Source: an uncultured Dongia sp. (GTDB taxonomy: Bacteria; Pseudomonadota; Alphaproteobacteria; Dongiales; Dongiaceae). From it: 64,000 nt of DNA. The notes beneath the pieces are model-generated. The model saw only the letters and a program-made list of their open reading frames with translations, was not told where the DNA came from and made no database searches. The translations under genes were made by a program, and so were the position numbers. The stretch lies in the NCBI RefSeq assembly GCF_936916975.1, contig NZ_CAKZGO010000021.1, forward strand, positions 62,001-126,000, given 5' to 3'. Below are positions 44,566-54,364 of this stretch, in pieces (positions within the stretch are counted from its first letter, which is position 1; each line of letters begins with the position of its first letter).

Positions 44566-47500
44566 ATGAGCGCGCAGAAGAACCGCGTCGCCACCGGCGG
44601 CCGCATCGACCGCTCGAAGCCGATCCGCTTCACCTTCGACGGCAAGACCTATTACGGCTATGAGGGCGACAGCCTGGCCTCGGCGCTCCTCGCCAATGGC
44701 GTGACGCTGGTCGGCCGTTCGTTCAAATACCACCGCCCGCGTGGCATCATCTCCGCTGGTCCCGAAGAACCGAACGCGCTCATCGAAGTCGGCACCGGTG
44801 CCCGTCGCGAACCCAACACGCGCGCGCCTCAGATCGAGCTTTATGACGGCCTGGTGACGGCTTCGCAGAACCGCTGGCCGAGCCTCGATTTCGATCTTGG
44901 CGCCGTGAACTCGGTGATGAGCCGCTTCCTGCCGTCCGGCTTCTATTACAAAACCTTCAAATGGCCGAAAGACGGTTGGCTGTTCTATGAAAAATTCATC
45001 CGCCGCATGGCGGGCCTCGGCACCGGCTCGCAGGAGACGGATCCCGACCGCTACGACAAGCTCTATGCCCATTGCGATGTGATGGTGGTGGGCGCCGGTC
45101 CCGCTGGCCTCGCCGCGGCGCTGGCCGCCGGCCGTGCCGGTGCCCGCGTCGTACTGGTTGATGAGCAATCGGAACTCGGTGGCTCGCTGCTCTCCGAACG
45201 CGAGCGCACCATCGACGGCAAGCCGGCCGCCGAATGGGTCGCCACCGCCAGTGCGGAACTTGCCAGCATGCCGGAAGTCCGCGTGCTCACCCGCACCACG
45301 GCGTTTGCCTATCTTGACGCCAACATGCTGAGCTGCGTCGAGCGCCTGACCGATCACATCGGTCCCTCCGCCACCGGTCCGCGCCAGCGCCTGTGGCGTA
45401 TCCGTGCCAAGGAAGTGATCCTGGCCGCCGGTTCGATCGAACGCCCACTAGTCTACAGCGACAACGATCGGCCAGGCTGCATGCTGGCTTCCGCCGCGCG
45501 CACCTATGTCAACCGCTACGGGGCAACACCGGGCCAGCGCGTGGTCATCATGACCAACAACGACACCGCCTATCAGACAGCACTTGATCTCACCGCGGCC
45601 GGCGTCTCGGTCGCGGCGATCGTTGATCTGCGCGCCAACCCGACCGGCGCGTTGGCGCAGGCTGCGCGCGCCAAGGGTATCGAGATCATCGAAAACTCGG
45701 CCATCATCCACGTCAAAGGCACCAAGCAGGTGCGCGAAGTCGACGTGCAGTCGCTGACCAGCGATGGCAAAGGCGTCACCGGCAGCGTCCGGCATCTCTA
45801 TTGCGATACCGTACTGAGCTCCGGCGGCTGGCAGCCGACGGTGCATCTTCACTCGCAGACCCGCGCCAAGGTGGTGTGGGACGACGGCATCCAGGCCTTC
45901 GTACCCGGCCCGATCATGCCCGGCCAGAACAACCGCTCGGTCGGTTCGGCACGCGGTGCGTTCGGCCTCAACGAGGCCCTGAACGAAGGCCACAATGCCG
46001 GTGCCGAGGCAGCTGCCAAGTTCGGCTTCAGCAATGTGACGGGCAATGCGCCGAGTGCCGAAGCGGAACCCGAGAGCCAACCTCTGCGTTCGCTGTGGAT
46101 CGTGCCCTCCAATGTGCCGGTCGGCCAGGGCGGCAAGCATTTCGTCGACTATCAGAACGACGTCACCGCCGCAGACGTGCAGTTGGCGCATCGTGAAGGT
46201 TACGTCTCGGTCGAGCATCTCAAGCGCTATACCACGATGGGCATGGCGACCGACCAGGGCAAGACCAGCAACGTCAACGCGCTCGCGATCATGGCCGGCC
46301 TGAAGAACGTCTCGATCCCGGAAGTCGGCACGACCACCTTCCGTCCGCCCTACACGCCCGTGACCTTCGGCGTGTTCGCGGGCTCGGATAAGGGCGACTT
46401 CCTCGACCCCATCCGCAAGACACCGATCCATCAATGGCATGCCGAGCATGGCGCGCCGTTCGAATGCGTCGGCCAATGGCACCGTGCCTGGTACTACCCC
46501 AAGGCCGGCGAAGACATGCATGCCGCCGTCAATCGCGAGGTAAAGGCAACCCGCGATTCAGTGGGCATTGTCGACGCTTCGACGCTCGGCAAGATCGATA
46601 TCCAAGGCCCGGACGCCGCCTGGTTCCTCAACATGGTCTACACCAACGCTTGGACCAAGCTGGAGCCCGGCAAATGCCGCTACGGCTTCATGTGCGGCGA
46701 AGACGGCATGGTGTTCGATGACGGCGTCACCAGCCGCATCTCGGAAAACCATTTCCACATGACCACCACCACCGGCGGCGCACCACGCGTCATGAGCTGG
46801 CTGGAGGAATGGCACCAGTGCGAATGGCCCGACAAAAAGGTCTATTTCACCAGCGTGACCGAGCAATGGGCCGTTTTCGCCCTCAACGGCCCGAACTCCC
46901 GCAAGGTGTTGGAGAAGGTCGTCGCCGATATCGATCTCTCGGAAGAAGCCTTCCCCTTCATGACCTGGCGAGATTGCACGGTTGCCGGCGTCAAGGCGCG
47001 CATCTACCGTATCAGCTTCACCGGCGAGCTGTCCTACGAAGTCAACATTCCGCCGAGCTATGCGCTCCATGTCTGGCGCGCGTTGATGACGGCGGGCGAG
47101 GAATTCAGCATCACCCCCTACGGCACCGAAGCGCTCCACGTGCTCCGAGCCGAGAAGGGTTTCGTGATCGTGGGTCAGGAAACCGACGGCACCATGACGC
47201 CGCAGGATCTCGGCTTCGAATGGATCATCGGCAAGGCGAAACCTGATTTCATCGGCCGCCGCTCGCATCTCCGTTCCGACACCAAGCGGCCGGACCGCAA
47301 GCATCTCGTCGGTCTCCTTACCGAGAACCCGAACGATGTGCTGGCCGAAGGCGCGCAGGTCGTGGAACACGTCAAAGACAAGCCACCGATGACCATGATC
47401 GGCCATGTGACCTCGAGCTATTACAGCCCGAATGCGGGCCGCTCGATTGCCATGGCGGTGATCAAGAACGGTCGCAACCGCATGGGCCAAACGGTCTACC

Positions 47501-47580
47501 TGCCGTATGAGGGCAAGGTGATCGCGGCCAAGATCAGCAAACCGACCTTCCTTGAGGATGGAGCCCCCGCAAATGGCTGA
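44566..47580 (+). CDS. soxA: Sarcosine oxidase subunit alpha
   Basis: The 1004-residue large subunit has, in order, an N-terminal ferredoxin-fold-like segment with GRSFKYHRPRG (residues 20-70), a Rossmann NAD-binding domain (VVGAGPAGLAAALA near residue 172), the central flavin domain and a C-terminal GcvT/tetrahydrofolate domain from about residue 620 (ECVGQWHRAWYY, FMCGEDGMVFDDGV, GYEVNI-like SYEVNI). It moves the methyl-derived carbon to tetrahydrofolate while the beta subunit oxidises sarcosine. It overlaps soxG by 8 nt. Confidence 0.97.
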   Translation: MSAQKNRVATGGRIDRSKPIRFTFDGKTYYGYEGDSLASALLANGVTLVGRSFKYHRPRGIISAGPEEPNALIEVGTGARREPNTRAPQIELYDGLVTASQNRWPSLDFDLGAVNSVMSRFLPSGFYYKTFKWPKDGWLFYEKFIRRMAGLGTGSQETDPDRYDKLYAHCDVMVVGAGPAGLAAALAAGRAGARVVLVDEQSELGGSLLSERERTIDGKPAAEWVATASAELASMPEVRVLTRTTAFAYLDANMLSCVERLTDHIGPSATGPRQRLWRIRAKEVILAAGSIERPLVYSDNDRPGCMLASAARTYVNRYGATPGQRVVIMTNNDTAYQTALDLTAAGVSVAAIVDLRANPTGALAQAARAKGIEIIENSAIIHVKGTKQVREVDVQSLTSDGKGVTGSVRHLYCDTVLSSGGWQPTVHLHSQTRAKVVWDDGIQAFVPGPIMPGQNNRSVGSARGAFGLNEALNEGHNAGAEAAAKFGFSNVTGNAPSAEAEPESQPLRSLWIVPSNVPVGQGGKHFVDYQNDVTAADVQLAHREGYVSVEHLKRYTTMGMATDQGKTSNVNALAIMAGLKNVSIPEVGTTTFRPPYTPVTFGVFAGSDKGDFLDPIRKTPIHQWHAEHGAPFECVGQWHRAWYYPKAGEDMHAAVNREVKATRDSVGIVDASTLGKIDIQGPDAAWFLNMVYTNAWTKLEPGKCRYGFMCGEDGMVFDDGVTSRISENHFHMTTTTGGAPRVMSWLEEWHQCEWPDKKVYFTSVTEQWAVFALNGPNSRKVLEKVVADIDLSEEAFPFMTWRDCTVAGVKARIYRISFTGELSYEVNIPPSYALHVWRALMTAGEEFSITPYGTEALHVLRAEKGFVIVGQETDGTMTPQDLGFEWIIGKAKPDFIGRRSHLRSDTKRPDRKHLVGLLTENPNDVLAEGAQVVEHVKDKPPMTMIGHVTSSYYSPNAGRSIAMAVIKNGRNRMGQTVYLPYEGKVIAAKISKPTFLEDGAPANG

Positions 47581-48187
47581 AGCCTATACCCGCCGCAGCG
47601 CGCTGCAGCATTTCGGCCTGACCGCGGCCGCTGCCAAGAGTGACGTGGCCGGCGCCGAGATCGTGATCGGTGAATCCGCCCATCGTGCGATCGTCAATAT
47701 CCGTGGCAACAGCAGCGACGCAGCTTTCATCGCCGCGGTGAAATCGGTCACAGGCGTCGATCTGCCGGTGAAGCCGAACACCACGGCACAATCTGGCGCG
47801 TTCCGCGTACTGTGGCTGGGACCCGCGGAATGGTGGGTCGTCACCACCGGCGGCACCGAGGAAAAGCTGGTCGCCGATCTGCGCCAGGCCTTCGCTGGCC
47901 AACATGCCGCGGTGGTCGACGTGTCTGAGAGCCGCACGGTCATCACGATCTCAGGCGCCAGCGCCCGTGACGTGCTGGCGCGCGGTTGCAGCCTCGATCT
48001 CCATCCCCGCGCCTTTGGCCCCGGCCAATGCGCTCAGACGGGCCTGACCAAAGCCAACATCCTGCTGGACCAGACGGACGCAACGCCATCCTTCGACATC
48101 TATGTGTTGAAGAGCTTCGGCGACTATCTGTGGCAATGGTTCTGGCTGATCGGCCGCGACTACAAATTCGCAATCAAGGCGCAGTAG
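47573..48187 (+). CDS. soxG: Sarcosine oxidase subunit gamma
   Basis: The 204-residue subunit has the family's N-terminal region and a GcvT-like fold (FRVLWLGPAEWWVV, VDVSESRTVITISG, ARGCSLDLHPRAFGPGQCAQT). ATG 47573 lies within the soxA end. It closes the soxBDAG operon, followed by a strong terminator. Confidence 0.96.
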   Translation: MAEAYTRRSALQHFGLTAAAAKSDVAGAEIVIGESAHRAIVNIRGNSSDAAFIAAVKSVTGVDLPVKPNTTAQSGAFRVLWLGPAEWWVVTTGGTEEKLVADLRQAFAGQHAAVVDVSESRTVITISGASARDVLARGCSLDLHPRAFGPGQCAQTGLTKANILLDQTDATPSFDIYVLKSFGDYLWQWFWLIGRDYKFAIKAQ

Positions 48188-48208
48188 CGGCAACAGGCCG
48201 TCGAGTTT

Positions 48209-48240
48209 AAGAGGGGCTGGCCGCAGGGCCGGCCCCTCTT
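48209..48240 (+). terminator. Intrinsic terminator of soxBDAG
   Basis: Arms at 48209-48222 and 48227-48240 pair over 14 bp (one U-G wobble) with a 4-nt loop, 21 bp after the soxG stop, followed by CCTTTGG. Very stable hairpin. Confidence 0.85.
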
Positions 48241-48363
48241 CCTTTGGTCTTGTCGGATTTACACAAAGCATCCCAAAGGTTAACATCACGTCGCAATCAA
48301 CAAGGCGAGCGTTCGACATCGGCAGCATCGGGATTTCGATTTCAGCGTCGGAGGGGAACGACC

Positions 48364-49263
48364 ATGTCCAATTCCGTCAGCATTTCGATTGCCACGAACA
48401 GCATCATCACCGTCTCGAAACTGTTCGGCTTCTTGACGACTGGGTCACCTACCTTGTTCGCAGAGACAATTCATTCAGCAACGGATGTCGCCAACCAAAT
48501 CCTGCTGAAGATTGGTGAGGTCAAGGCGCGGCGCAAATCCACCGCCCTGCATCCGTTCGGCTTCGGCAAGGAACGTTATTTCTGGGCACTGGTCTCGTCG
48601 ATTTCAATTCTGTTCCTGGGATGCGGTGTGTCGATCCGCCACGGCATTGAGGCGATGCAGCACCAGGACTCCGGAACGCCCTTCTCGAATCTCGCCATCG
48701 GCCTGCTGATCTTCGCCGGGCTTCTCGAGATGTATACGTTTCGCGTCGCCTGGCGCGAGCTGGGCGGTAAGGAAGGATTGAAAACGGCGCGTACCAACAC
48801 GACGGTCCTTGCCGTTCTACTGGAGGATTCCGTGGCACTACTCGGCATTCTCATCACGCTCTTCGTTGCCTTCTGGTCGCGATTGGTGGGACCGGCGCCA
48901 ATGATGGATGCGATCATCTCCATCCTTATCGGACTGCTGCTGGGCGTCATGGCGATCGTTCTGGCAAAACTCAACAAAGAGGTTTTGATCGACGTTACCG
49001 ATCTCGCCATCGATGCCGAGATCGAACGCGCCATTCGCGAACGGGCCGGCATCGATCTCAAGGTCGTGTCGAGCCTGATGGATTCCGAGCATTGCCTGCT
49101 CTTTGTCCATGTCGCGCCGGCGACACTCCCGCCTAACGTCGACTTCATTCGGTTGACGGCCATCGCAGAGGAGATCAAGGCACATATTTTCAGTGCGATG
49201 GGCAAGAGGGTCGATCATGTCTATTGGCAATTTCCGTCCGATAGCCAGCCGATCGGTGCGTGA
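48364..49263 (+). CDS. Cation diffusion facilitator (CDF) transporter
   Basis: The 299-residue inner-membrane metal antiporter has six hydrophobic segments (residues 1-205). Helix II carries HSATDVANQ, matching the HxxxD metal site; helix V carries VLLEDSVALLGI, the other D pair. A C-terminal cytoplasmic domain is present (VDHVYWQFP). ATG 48364 follows GGAGGGG. Probably exports Zn, Fe or Mn. Adjacent is a VIT1-like protein, possibly for a related metal. Confidence 0.9.
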   Translation: MSNSVSISIATNSIITVSKLFGFLTTGSPTLFAETIHSATDVANQILLKIGEVKARRKSTALHPFGFGKERYFWALVSSISILFLGCGVSIRHGIEAMQHQDSGTPFSNLAIGLLIFAGLLEMYTFRVAWRELGGKEGLKTARTNTTVLAVLLEDSVALLGILITLFVAFWSRLVGPAPMMDAIISILIGLLLGVMAIVLAKLNKEVLIDVTDLAIDAEIERAIRERAGIDLKVVSSLMDSEHCLLFVHVAPATLPPNVDFIRLTAIAEEIKAHIFSAMGKRVDHVYWQFPSDSQPIGA

Positions 49264-49272
49264 GAGGGCGCC

Positions 49273-49788
49273 ATGGCAGCTTTTCAGCGATTGCATCGTC
49301 ACATAGATCCCGGCAGCAGCCTCGGCGAACTCATCTTCGGGGCAATGATGGTGCTGACCTTCACACTCGGTGCGCGGCTCCTGTGGGCCGACGAGCCGAC
49401 GGACGGCCGGGAGTTGATGATCGCCGCCATCGGCTGCAACATTGCCTGGGGCATCATCGACGCGTGTCTTTACTTGCTGGAGACCGCTTTTGAGCGGCGA
49501 CAATCTTCCGGCAAGGAGACGATCGGCCTCGGCCTACCGGACGTGCGCGCAGCCTTTCTGATATTCACGTTGGTTGTCCTCACCGCCGTACCCGCAGCCC
49601 TTCCGTTCCTATTCATCACGGACAGCTATGTCGCACTCCGGGTGTCGAATGCGCTGATGGCGCTGTTCCTGTTCGCTGTCGGGTACCGGTGGGGCAAGCA
49701 TGTCGGTGTAAGACCCCTCCTGGCGGGCCTGCTGGTCATGTCGATCGGGGTAATACTGGTACTGGTCGCCATTCCGCTTGGTGGGTGA
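49273..49788 (+). CDS. VIT1/CCC1-like membrane protein
   Basis: The 171-residue protein begins with the SLGELIFGAMMVLTFTLGA pattern of VIT1/CCC1 iron/manganese transporters and has five hydrophobic segments. It lacks the cytoplasmic metal-binding helix pair of plant VIT1, so it is a short, simplified relative. GAGAGGG precedes the ATG. It lies 9 bp after the CDF gene and is probably co-transcribed with it. Confidence 0.75.
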   Translation: MAAFQRLHRHIDPGSSLGELIFGAMMVLTFTLGARLLWADEPTDGRELMIAAIGCNIAWGIIDACLYLLETAFERRQSSGKETIGLGLPDVRAAFLIFTLVVLTAVPAALPFLFITDSYVALRVSNALMALFLFAVGYRWGKHVGVRPLLAGLLVMSIGVILVLVAIPLGG

Positions 49789-49869
49789 AACTGGCCACTC
49801 TGCTGCGCACGCGAAGGTCGCGACGCATGAGGGGGACGCGTTTATAGGGGGCCTCGCGATCGTTTTCCC

Positions 49870-50799
49870 ATGCTATCCAGATGGATAATTAGCAGCGAAA
49901 TTATCCCCCACATGCTCCCCATAACCGCGCCGACCACCAAAGCCCTCTACCGCGCCATGCTGTTCATGGCGGTGGGTGTGTTCTTCTTCTCGGTGCTCGA
50001 TGCGCTGACCAAAAAGCTGACGGAGGATTACGGAACTTGGCAGATCAGCGCCACCTCCCGCGTCATCACGATCACCATCATGATGTTCATGATCCTGCAT
50101 CGGCATCGCGGTTTGCATGTGCTGCGCACCAGCTTCGTCCGCACCCATCTGATGCGCTCGGTTCTGGTTGTCGCGACGACCTGGACCTTCTTTGAATGCC
50201 TGCGCTACCTGGAACTGGCCGACGCCATCGCCATCGCTTTCGCGGCACCCTTGTTCATCACGGCCATGTCCGGCCCGATCCTGGGCGAGAAAGTAGGCTG
50301 GCGCCGCTGGACCGCCGTGCTGATCGGCTTTGTCGGCGTCGTCGTGGCGCTGGAACCTGGCCGGCACGGCATCACCTGGGGCGCCATTCTCGCCCTCATC
50401 GCCGCCATTACCTACGCCATGGGGCAGATCTGGCTCCGGCCGCTGGCCGGCCGCGAACAGGGCCACAACATCATCTTCTATTCGACCCTGTTCAGCGGCC
50501 TTGCCGTCCTTGGCCCGGCCATCCTTGAATGGCAATGGCCGACGCCGATGGGCTGGGTGCTGTTTCTGGCGCAAGGCATCTGCAGCACCATCGCCCAACT
50601 CGCCATGGTCCGTGCCTTTCGCGTCGGCGAAGCGTCGCTCCTGGCACCGCTCGAATACACCGCCCTCATCTGGGCGGGATTGTTCGGCTATCTCTTCTGG
50701 GGTGACATCCCGACGCTGCAGGTGATCATTGGCGCGGTCATCATCATCTGCGCCAGCCTCTACATCGCCCATCGGGAAGCACAGAAACGCAAGGCATGA
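49870..50799 (+). CDS. EamA/DMT-family transporter
   Basis: The 309-residue protein has ten hydrophobic segments in two EamA repeats (GVFFFSVLDALTKKL at the start; RVGEASLLAPLEYTALIWAG in the second half). ATGs at 49870, 49912 and 49957 are possible; none has a strong ribosome site. Exporter of unknown substrate. Confidence 0.88.
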   Translation: MLSRWIISSEIIPHMLPITAPTTKALYRAMLFMAVGVFFFSVLDALTKKLTEDYGTWQISATSRVITITIMMFMILHRHRGLHVLRTSFVRTHLMRSVLVVATTWTFFECLRYLELADAIAIAFAAPLFITAMSGPILGEKVGWRRWTAVLIGFVGVVVALEPGRHGITWGAILALIAAITYAMGQIWLRPLAGREQGHNIIFYSTLFSGLAVLGPAILEWQWPTPMGWVLFLAQGICSTIAQLAMVRAFRVGEASLLAPLEYTALIWAGLFGYLFWGDIPTLQVIIGAVIIICASLYIAHREAQKRKA

Positions 50800-50820
50800 A
50801 AGCGCTGATGTGCGCGGTCA

Positions 50821-51591
50821 TCAGGTGTGATTGACCGATACGCCGCCATCGGCCAGCAAAGCGATGCCGGTCGTGAAGCTGGCGGCATCAGATGCCAGGA
50901 ACAAGGCCGATTGCGCGATTTCTTCCGGCCGCGCCATGCGCTTCATGGCATGCAGTCCCTCGATGAAGGATTGGACTTCCGGCCCGGCACCCGGCGCATG
51001 CGTAACGCTGGCCGGCGTATCGGTGCCGCCTGGCAGCAACGCATTCACGCGTATCCCCTTCGCGCCATATTCGACAGCCAATGACTTGACCATGCCGATC
51101 TGTCCGGCCTTGCTCGCCGCATAGGCAGCCATCCCAGGCATGCCGGCTGTGTAGCCTACGAACGACGCCGTCAGAATGAATGAGCCGCCGCCGCGCGCGA
51201 CCATGGCCGGCAGCTGATACTTGGCACCGAGAAACGAGCTTGTGAGGTTAGTGTCGAGGATCGCGCGCCAGTCTTCCAGCGATAAGTCCGAAAGCGGCCC
51301 TATGTCGCCGACAATGCCGGCATTGTTGAAGGCGATATCCAGTCCGCCAAACTTCGTGACGGCAAGATCAACCATTGCCTTGGCATAGGCTTCGTCTTTG
51401 ACGTCGCCGGCAAGAGCTGTTGCCTGGCCACCGTTAGTGGTGATTTCGGCAACAAGAGTATCCAGTTCGGCTTGCCGCCGGGCGGCAACGACAACGCTGG
51501 CACCTTCTCGTGCAAATAATAACGCGGTTGCCCGGCCGATGCCGGAGCTGGCACCCGTCACAATGGCGACTTTATCTCTCAGAATGGCCAT
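50821..51591 (-). CDS. Short-chain dehydrogenase/reductase
   Basis: The 256-residue classical SDR has TGASSGIGRA for NAD(P) binding (residues 12-21), NNAGIVG, the catalytic Ser in SFILTASFVG and YAASKAG with Tyr and Lys, and the C-terminal LADGGVSV. The basic residues after the second strand (AARRQ) suggest NADP(H). It lies alone between the EamA gene and carbonic anhydrase; substrate unknown. Confidence 0.93.
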   Translation of the reverse strand: MAILRDKVAIVTGASSGIGRATALLFAREGASVVVAARRQAELDTLVAEITTNGGQATALAGDVKDEAYAKAMVDLAVTKFGGLDIAFNNAGIVGDIGPLSDLSLEDWRAILDTNLTSSFLGAKYQLPAMVARGGGSFILTASFVGYTAGMPGMAAYAASKAGQIGMVKSLAVEYGAKGIRVNALLPGGTDTPASVTHAPGAGPEVQSFIEGLHAMKRMARPEEIAQSALFLASDAASFTTGIALLADGGVSVNHT

Positions 51592-51666
51592 CTTGTTCCC
51601 TACTGTTCGATTGCAATGACCGAACCGTAGGGCGTTAGCCGATCGACAACACTCCGATACTTGCTC

Positions 51667-52326
51667 TTAGAAACTCGGCGTTTCGTCGAAGGTGAGCAGC
51701 TGGTAGATCGGGTCCACGTCATGGACACCATCCGCCCAGAAATCGAGATCACGCAGGCGGCCGTCGCGCACCGAATAGGCCCAGCCATGGACACTGAGCT
51801 GCTGGCCGGACTTCCAGGCGTTCTGCACGATCGTCGTGTGGCAGATGTTGCGCACTTGCTGGCGGACATTGAGCTCGCACAGCATGTTGAGGCGCTTCTC
51901 AATATTCTGCTCAGCTTCCAGCAGTTCGGAATTGGCAGCGTAGATGTCTTTGATCTGCCGCAGCCAGTTGTCGATGAGGCCAAGCTCCGAATTGCCCATG
52001 GCGGCACGAACGCCGCCGCAGCCGTAATGGCCGCAGACGATGATGTGCTCGACCTTCAGCACATTGACCGCGAATTCCAGGACCGACAGGCAGTTGGTGT
52101 CGATGTGATAGACCAGATTGGCGATGTTGCGGTGAACGAAGATCTCGCCCGGCGGCAGGTCCAGGATCTGGTTGGCCGGGACCCTGGCGTCGGAACAGCC
52201 GATCCAGAAATATTTGGGGGCCTGCTGTTCCGCCAGGCGATTGAAATACTCCGGATCCGCGGCAAGTTGACGCTCGGCCCAGAGGCGGTTGCGCTGGAAT
52301 ACCTGGGCATGGGTCTTTTCGGACAT
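51667..52326 (-). CDS. Beta-class carbonic anhydrase
   Basis: The 219-residue zinc enzyme has the zinc ligands Cys in GCSDARVP near residue 44, His and Cys in CGHYGCGGV near residue 99-102, and the Asp/Arg dyad next to the first Cys. It hydrates CO2 to bicarbonate in the cytoplasm. Monocistronic; may support carboxylation or handle CO2 from one-carbon oxidation. Confidence 0.96.
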   Translation of the reverse strand: MSEKTHAQVFQRNRLWAERQLAADPEYFNRLAEQQAPKYFWIGCSDARVPANQILDLPPGEIFVHRNIANLVYHIDTNCLSVLEFAVNVLKVEHIIVCGHYGCGGVRAAMGNSELGLIDNWLRQIKDIYAANSELLEAEQNIEKRLNMLCELNVRQQVRNICHTTIVQNAWKSGQQLSVHGWAYSVRDGRLRDLDFWADGVHDVDPIYQLLTFDETPSF

Positions 52327-52420
52327 GATCGGCCTTTGCGTCGGTAGCTGGGACTAGGCAGGAACGCTTCCCTCGCATACCATGCCGCACTGCATCAGAA
52401 CAATAGGACCGACCCCGCAT

Positions 52421-52990
52421 ATGGCTGGCAGAGCTTCCCCAAAGGGCATCAAATTCCTGGTCGATTTCGGCCCTCTGGTCGTCTTTTTTGTGGCCTACAA
52501 GATGGACGGGCTGATGACCGCCACGCTGGCGCTGATCATCGCGACCCTTCTTGCCCTGGTCATCGGGTATTGGGTGACGCGCAAGCTGGCGGTCATGCCG
52601 CTCGTCACCGCCATCGTCGTCACGATTTTCGGCGGCCTCTCCATCTGGCTCCACGATGGCATCTTCATCAAGATGAAGCCGACCATCGTGCAGGGTATTT
52701 TTGCCCTCATCCTGTTCGGCGGCCTGATCCTCAAACGCCCGACGCTGCAAGTCGTCATGGGCGAGGCCCTGAAGCTCAGCGATGCCGGCTGGCGCCAGCT
52801 GACCTGGCGCTTTGCGCTGTTCTTCACGGCGATGGCCGTCCTCAACGAGGTCGTCTGGCGCAATGTCGCAGAGGACACCTGGATCAACTTCAAAGTATTC
52901 GGCATCCTCGGCCTCACCATGCTGTTCAGCTTGGCGCAGATGCCGCTGATGAAACGCCATATGGTAGAATCGCCGAGCGAACCCAGCTGA
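52421..52990 (+). CDS. yciB: Septation protein A homologue (YciB)
   Basis: The 189-residue inner-membrane protein has five hydrophobic segments and the family pattern KFLVDFGPLVVFFVAYK and VNWRxxxxDTWxNFK (here VVWRNVAEDTWINFKVFG). YciB/IspA-type proteins affect cell division and envelope biogenesis. ATG 52421 is chosen since similarity begins near it; ATG 52382 is also possible. Confidence 0.9.
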   Translation: MAGRASPKGIKFLVDFGPLVVFFVAYKMDGLMTATLALIIATLLALVIGYWVTRKLAVMPLVTAIVVTIFGGLSIWLHDGIFIKMKPTIVQGIFALILFGGLILKRPTLQVVMGEALKLSDAGWRQLTWRFALFFTAMAVLNEVVWRNVAEDTWINFKVFGILGLTMLFSLAQMPLMKRHMVESPSEPS

Positions 52991-52998
52991 TCTCCGAC

Positions 52999-53766
52999 AT
53001 GCCCCCTGCCCTCCTGGCCCTCCTGCCGGAGATGAGTGCCGGCGCTGCGGCGCTGGTCTTTGCGACGGTTTTCCTGGCAGGCTTCCTGCGCGGTTTCACG
53101 GGCTTCGGCTTCGCGCTTGCTGCGGTGCCGGTCATCACGCTCTTTGTCGAGCCGGCAGCCGTCATTCCAGCTATTCCCATCGTCGCCATGGTAGCCGGTG
53201 CCGAGCAATTGCGCCGCGCTTGGCGGGAGGCGAACTGGCACGCGATCCGGCGCCTGCTGATCGGCGCCGTGCTGGGCGCACCGTTCGGCGTGCTGGCGCT
53301 GTCTTACCTGCCGGCCAACATCATGCGCGCGCTCATCGGGATCGTGCTGCTGCTGGCGGTGCTGGCCCTGTGGCGCGGCTATCGTTTCAGCCGACGCCCA
53401 CCTACCTCGGCACAGCTCGGGATCGGCTTTGTTTCCGGCCTGCTCAACGGGGCCACGGCAATGGGCGGGCCGCCAGTGATCCTATTCTTCCTCGCCGCCC
53501 CTGAAGGTATCGCTATCGGTCGCGCCTCGCTGCTCGTCTATTTCTTCTTCATTTCTGCCTGGAGCATCGTGACACAAGCTGTCGTCGGCCTCCTCGATCT
53601 CAAGGTCGTGGTGCTGGCCTTGCTGATGATCCCGGTGATGGCGGTCGGCAACGTCATCGGCGACCGCATGTTCAGCCGCGCCAAAGCCAGCACCTATCAG
53701 CGTATCGCGCTGGGTTTCCTGTTGCTGATCGCCGTCCTCGCCATCGGCCGAGCGGCCCTTGGCTAG
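52999..53766 (+). CDS. TauE/SafE-family sulfite/organosulfonate exporter
   Basis: The 255-residue membrane protein has eight hydrophobic segments and the internal repeat GFLRGFTGFGFALAAVP and GFVSGLLNGATAMGGPPV, typical of TauE/SafE. These proteins move sulfite, sulfoacetate or other anions. It starts 8 bp after yciB, so the two may be co-transcribed. The operon link to sulfur metabolism is uncertain. Confidence 0.88.
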   Translation: MPPALLALLPEMSAGAAALVFATVFLAGFLRGFTGFGFALAAVPVITLFVEPAAVIPAIPIVAMVAGAEQLRRAWREANWHAIRRLLIGAVLGAPFGVLALSYLPANIMRALIGIVLLLAVLALWRGYRFSRRPPTSAQLGIGFVSGLLNGATAMGGPPVILFFLAAPEGIAIGRASLLVYFFFISAWSIVTQAVVGLLDLKVVVLALLMIPVMAVGNVIGDRMFSRAKASTYQRIALGFLLLIAVLAIGRAALG

Positions 53767-53817
53767 GGCTATTGTGGGTGGACCTATTGTGGGTGGACCG
53801 GGGCTTTGCTAGCCTTG

Positions 53818-54357
53818 ATGGAACAAGGGATGCAACGAGTGACGAAACGCGGGCGCACGATCATCGGGCCGGATGGCAGCATGCTGGGTGCCGGCGACAA
53901 GGTGCCGTGTGAGCTTGCCATGCAGCGCGCCTGCAATGAATCCCGGCAGGTTTACGAGGCCTGGTACAAATTGCGCCGCCCGGACGGCTTGCCGAGTCTT
54001 GCCGATTGGGACGCAGCCGACGCGGTGCCGGATCTGCGCGACAGCATCCTGGTGACCGAGGTGCTCTCGGCATCCAATGACTATCGCTATCTTCGCATGG
54101 GCAAGCGTGCGGCCGAGGTGCGTGGCTATGACTCGACCGGACGGACCGTCCGCGACTGCTATGAGGGCGAAGGCCTTGATTTCGTCCTGGAGAATTACGA
54201 TCTCGCCATCGGCAATCCGTGCGGGATCATTGATTTCTCGATCGAGGTCGTGAGCGATCACCGCTTCATCGAGCTGGAAACCTTGCTGCTGCCGCTGGCC
54301 GATGATGGCAAGACGCCCAGCCATGTGCTGGTCTACGGCCATTATCTGGTGAGATAG
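53818..54357 (+). CDS. PAS_5-family protein
   Basis: The 179-residue protein resembles alphaproteobacterial PAS_5 proteins, single sensory PAS folds without an output domain (WYKLRRPDGLPSLADWD near residue 45, ILVTEVLSASNDYRYLRMGKRAAEVRG, CYEGEGLDFVLENYD). ATG 53818 is preferred; an internal GTG at 53839 also has a possible ribosome site. The next gene is a paralogue. Confidence 0.78.
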   Translation: MEQGMQRVTKRGRTIIGPDGSMLGAGDKVPCELAMQRACNESRQVYEAWYKLRRPDGLPSLADWDAADAVPDLRDSILVTEVLSASNDYRYLRMGKRAAEVRGYDSTGRTVRDCYEGEGLDFVLENYDLAIGNPCGIIDFSIEVVSDHRFIELETLLLPLADDGKTPSHVLVYGHYLVR

Positions 54358-54364
54358 CGCAGTC

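Noticed and set aside
42717-44645. Long minus-strand open frame opposite soxB
   Set aside because: It is a mirror of the G/C-rich codon bias of soxB; no domain, start site or family signature is visible.
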